A program made the position numbers and the translations under genes. Source: Oxyruncus cristatus (Eukaryota > Chordata > Aves > Passeriformes > Cotingidae). From it: DNA of 64,000 nt. Below, piece by piece: positions 61,197-64,000 of this stretch. The notes beneath the pieces were generated by a model. It did no database searches. It worked only from the letters and a program-made list of their open reading frames with translations, and was not told the origin of the DNA. Every line of letters begins with the position of its first letter. Positions within the stretch are counted from its first letter, which is position 1. The stretch spans positions 620,001 through 684,000 of the forward strand of contig VXAY01005020.1 of NCBI GenBank assembly GCA_013399855.1. Direction: 5' to 3'.

Positions 61197-64000
61197 ATGT
61201 AAGTATGTTATCATAGCTATACTTGTGTTTTCCAACCTCTGAAAGCCTGAAGACAGCACACCACTGTACAGGTGTAAATAAGAAGGTGCCCTTTCCCCAC
61301 AATGGAAAACCAAAACTCTGCAAAGATTCAAATCTCATTTACATTTTTTTCCAGCTTTTAAGATTGCAGTCCTGGAAGACTGAGTTGCCTGAACAGCATG
61401 AATGAAAATATGATTTTTTTTAACCCTCCCCATCATTGGTCTGACTCCAGATATGGCCAGTAGCAATCCAAAGCCACCTAGTAGCTGCTTAGAAACCTGC
61501 ATGCCATGAATTAGTGCCCTCATGCCAGGCACTTGGTTAGGTATTGCTTACCAGTGCCCTGAAGGACAAAGTGATGGCACATTGATGAGGAAATGCCAGA
61601 AGTTTGTTCAACTGCAGAACCTGGTTGGTGGATAAACAGAGGACTTCGCACTCACAGCCTTTGGATCTTCTCATATGCAGCCATTTGTTCAGATGTGGTA
61701 GTCTTTGTCAATATTTGAATTTTTACCATGTCTACCCAACCATTTCATTTCTCTCTGTTACGTCGCAAATGGATCAGGGTGAATTTAAAATAACAGCCGT
61801 GATCCATCCACAGTACAGGCTTTCCAGTGCTATCCCAGTACTGAGTACAACTCTAACACTAACTTTGCTTCTGATTCAGATTAAAATAACCCAACAGGCA
61901 CACAGGCTAGCAAAGGTCCAGCCTAAGGATACAGGCATGTGCTGCCTGACTACACCAGGAGTGCTAATGTCAACATGGCCAGCCCCCATGGGTGAGGTGC
62001 AGAGACACCTTCATCTCCACTTTACCAACAGGAAGCTGAGGCGTGAAGAAATGAAGACCTGGACCTACAGAGACTGAAGCACAAATGATTGTTAGGTGCC
62101 TTCTGCTTGTGACAAGGCAGCCTGATGCTTTTACCACACCTCCTGCCCTAGGTGAAGCCATGCTCCCATCCCCAGCTGCTCTCCTCCTCCCCTCTTCTGA
62201 CAACTGCTCATGTCTGCCAGAACAACTGCACGTGTAACCTCCCGCTCACACACCTCATGGAAATCAGCAAAAGGCTAGCAAAGGTGTGCCACTCACAGTG
62301 ATGAAGGTCCAGGAAACCAAGTCAGAGGACAGTTACCCTGGCAGAGCAGAGGTGATGGTAGTCACTGGTGGGGGGTGCAAGGTACTGCGGGGGTGTGAGG
62401 CATGGCTATTGGAAGAGACATGTCTTGCTCAGCACAACTACCCTCTACACCAGCTCCAGACCGAGCAAAGCAGAGACCACCTGCAGCAAAGGGGTAAAGC
62501 ATCTCCAGCCTCCACCCTGCCTGATTCACCTCTGCTGAGGCCTACCAAGAAACACCTTTGGGGTCTGTGGGTGAAGGCGCTACTGCAACACCTGCAGTGA
62601 CCCTGGCCTCCCCAGGACTTTCTCTTCTTCCTCCACCCTCCTCCCGGGATGCTCTGCTGCTTAGAACTTCACCCAGGCTCCAGTTCCATGCCCCAGGGTC
62701 ACAAAGGAGAACATGGAAGAGCATGGGGCATGATCCTGACTCCACTAAACCCCAGGCTGTTGTCCTTCCTTCTTCTTGTGACAGTACGAGCAGGGGAGAA
62801 ATCTACTGATCTGCTAACCTCCGAAGAGTCTCTTCCAAACCACATGATAGTGCCTCTCACTTCACAAAAATCTTCCAACCCAGCAAAAGGGAGACTTCTC
62901 CAACATTTCTGACATTTACAGTCACTGTTACACTGTGGTTTCTCATAGGTGGAGGCATAGTCAAACACTTGGCCTGCTCCCCTTCTGGCCTTCCCAAGAC
63001 CTGCAGGAAGCACCTCAGGAAATGGAGAGCACCTGGTGCTAATGAGGTTATTGCACTGGCCGGGGGGGACACACACACCCACAGCACAGAATCTGTCAGA
63101 GGGTGCATATGCTTTTGTATCAAACAGTGCAGGTACGATCCCTCTCCCTGCTTTCAGCAGCAAAACATCAGATGTCACACACGCAGATTCTTGGACAGAA
63201 AGTGAATTTATCTCTTGTTGCCAGTCCTACTAGAAACAAATAATCAGTATTCCAAGACTTATGCAGTTCCTGCAGCCTCTCTCCAAGAGCCTTGCTTTCT
63301 GTTACTGCTCACTGCCCTGCTCAAAGGTCAGAGAAAGAAGCCTATTAAAGAACTGGAATTCAAATCCAGGTCTCTTAAATACCAAATTGGCTTTAATTCT
63401 ATAATTAATTTATTCTATGTAACAGAAATGCATCTTATTTTATTATTTGGAAGTCGGGCCTTCTGGTTTTTATATTTCATCATAGCCAGCAGTTCCATAA
63501 ATACTTTCTTCATGTGACTAATCCTACGCAGCATCTGAAGTCAGACTACTAAAACACATGTCTGCAAGATCAGGGCCTAGATTTGTTTTCAGTCATTCTT
63601 GTAAGAAATTGTTTAGCTTCTGAAAAGCTAAGCCATATCTCAGAAGGCTTTTAGGAGGAAACCCAGAGGTTTGACAGAGCCTGGACACACACCTGCCCTC
63701 TCTTCTTTTCAAAGTCTCCCAGAGTGCTCTGGTAAAGCAATAGTGTATTACCCCCCCAGAAAACAAGTGAAAATCGTCAGAAATATGAGTGTATGGGTTA
63801 GTGGTACCCCTAGTTAAAAAATGTAAATTTCTCTTTATATCTGCTCCTGAAGTACAGCATTCTTTTCAGTCGCTGTAATTTGTTACCCTTGTTGGACTAC
63901 GTTTGGAAGAAGAACAGTCACGTGAGGGAAAATTACCTACAATACAGTCAACCGAGTGAGCACAACCAGCAGCAAGCCTGGATTACGGTACGGTTTCATC
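61197..64000. other. Anonymous DNA, GC-richer at 61900-63100
   Basis: Open frames of up to 159 codons occur on both strands in the GC-richer part (61604-62077 plus; 63178-62699 minus; 62286-62600 plus). They overlap one another, as expected when stop codons are rarer. None shows a known domain, signal peptide or convincing splice context. The last 800 bases return to AT-rich unique sequence. Confidence 0.55.

Noticed and set aside
61604..62077. 157-codon plus-strand open frame
   Set aside because: No recognised domain; the composition changes along its length; no evidence of selection can be read from one sequence.
62699..63178. 159-codon minus-strand open frame in GC-richer sequence, with several Cys residues
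   Set aside because: No domain, signal peptide or splice support. Overlapping frames on the other strand are equally open, as expected from local base composition.
1..64000. CRISPR arrays, tRNA and rRNA genes, bacterial operons, riboswitches
   Set aside because: No spaced direct repeats of CRISPR type and no cloverleaf or rRNA signature was recognised. The window is vertebrate nuclear DNA.

Overview
The window looks like nuclear DNA from a bird: AT-rich, intergenic or deep-intronic, with no convincing intact cellular gene. The main evidence is at least 18 fragments of the CR1 LINE (chicken repeat 1). Many end in the avian CR1 3' terminus, a GGTCCCTTCCAACC-type block followed by short ATTCTATGA or ATTCTGTGA repeats. 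The coding remnants match the C-terminal part of CR1 ORF2. There is no bacterial-style gene packing, and no rRNA, tRNA, CRISPR array or operon was seen. The species cannot be fixed from the sequence alone.

Layout. 1-2494 is AT-rich DNA with an AT palindromic microsatellite. 2495-3374 is a CR1 with an internal 181-bp duplication around one N. 3375-12232 is a repeat-poor stretch with another single-N duplication at 6733. 12233-17426 holds three short CR1 3' ends and the longest unexplained reading frame (14381-14929). 17427-22118 holds two very similar CR1 copies in opposite orientation, an ERVL-like LTR ending at 18780, and a perfect 32-bp palindrome at 20725-20756. 27051-30128 holds further CR1 pieces, followed by a 46-N gap. 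34823-35574 is a CR1 end cut by a probable LTR. 38345-40144 has three CR1 pieces. 40145-49409 is a long AT-rich desert. 49410-53335 has three short CR1 pieces. 54250-56342 is a decayed endogenous retrovirus envelope region on the minus strand. 60485-61196 is a last CR1, and the rest is anonymous.

Nothing here forms a working pathway. The biology is transposon history: several CR1 subfamilies, an ERVL-type LTR, a second LTR family, and an env remnant with a frameshift and stops. The clearest technical point is that every N in the window lies in or beside repeat or homopolymer sequence. At least four of the five N sites show local duplication or missing repeat sequence, so those places are probably mis-assembled. 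I did not find a new functional system. The best leads are the atypical cysteine spacing in the env remnant, the perfect palindrome, the 182-codon orphan frame and a weak first-exon candidate at 57999-58113.
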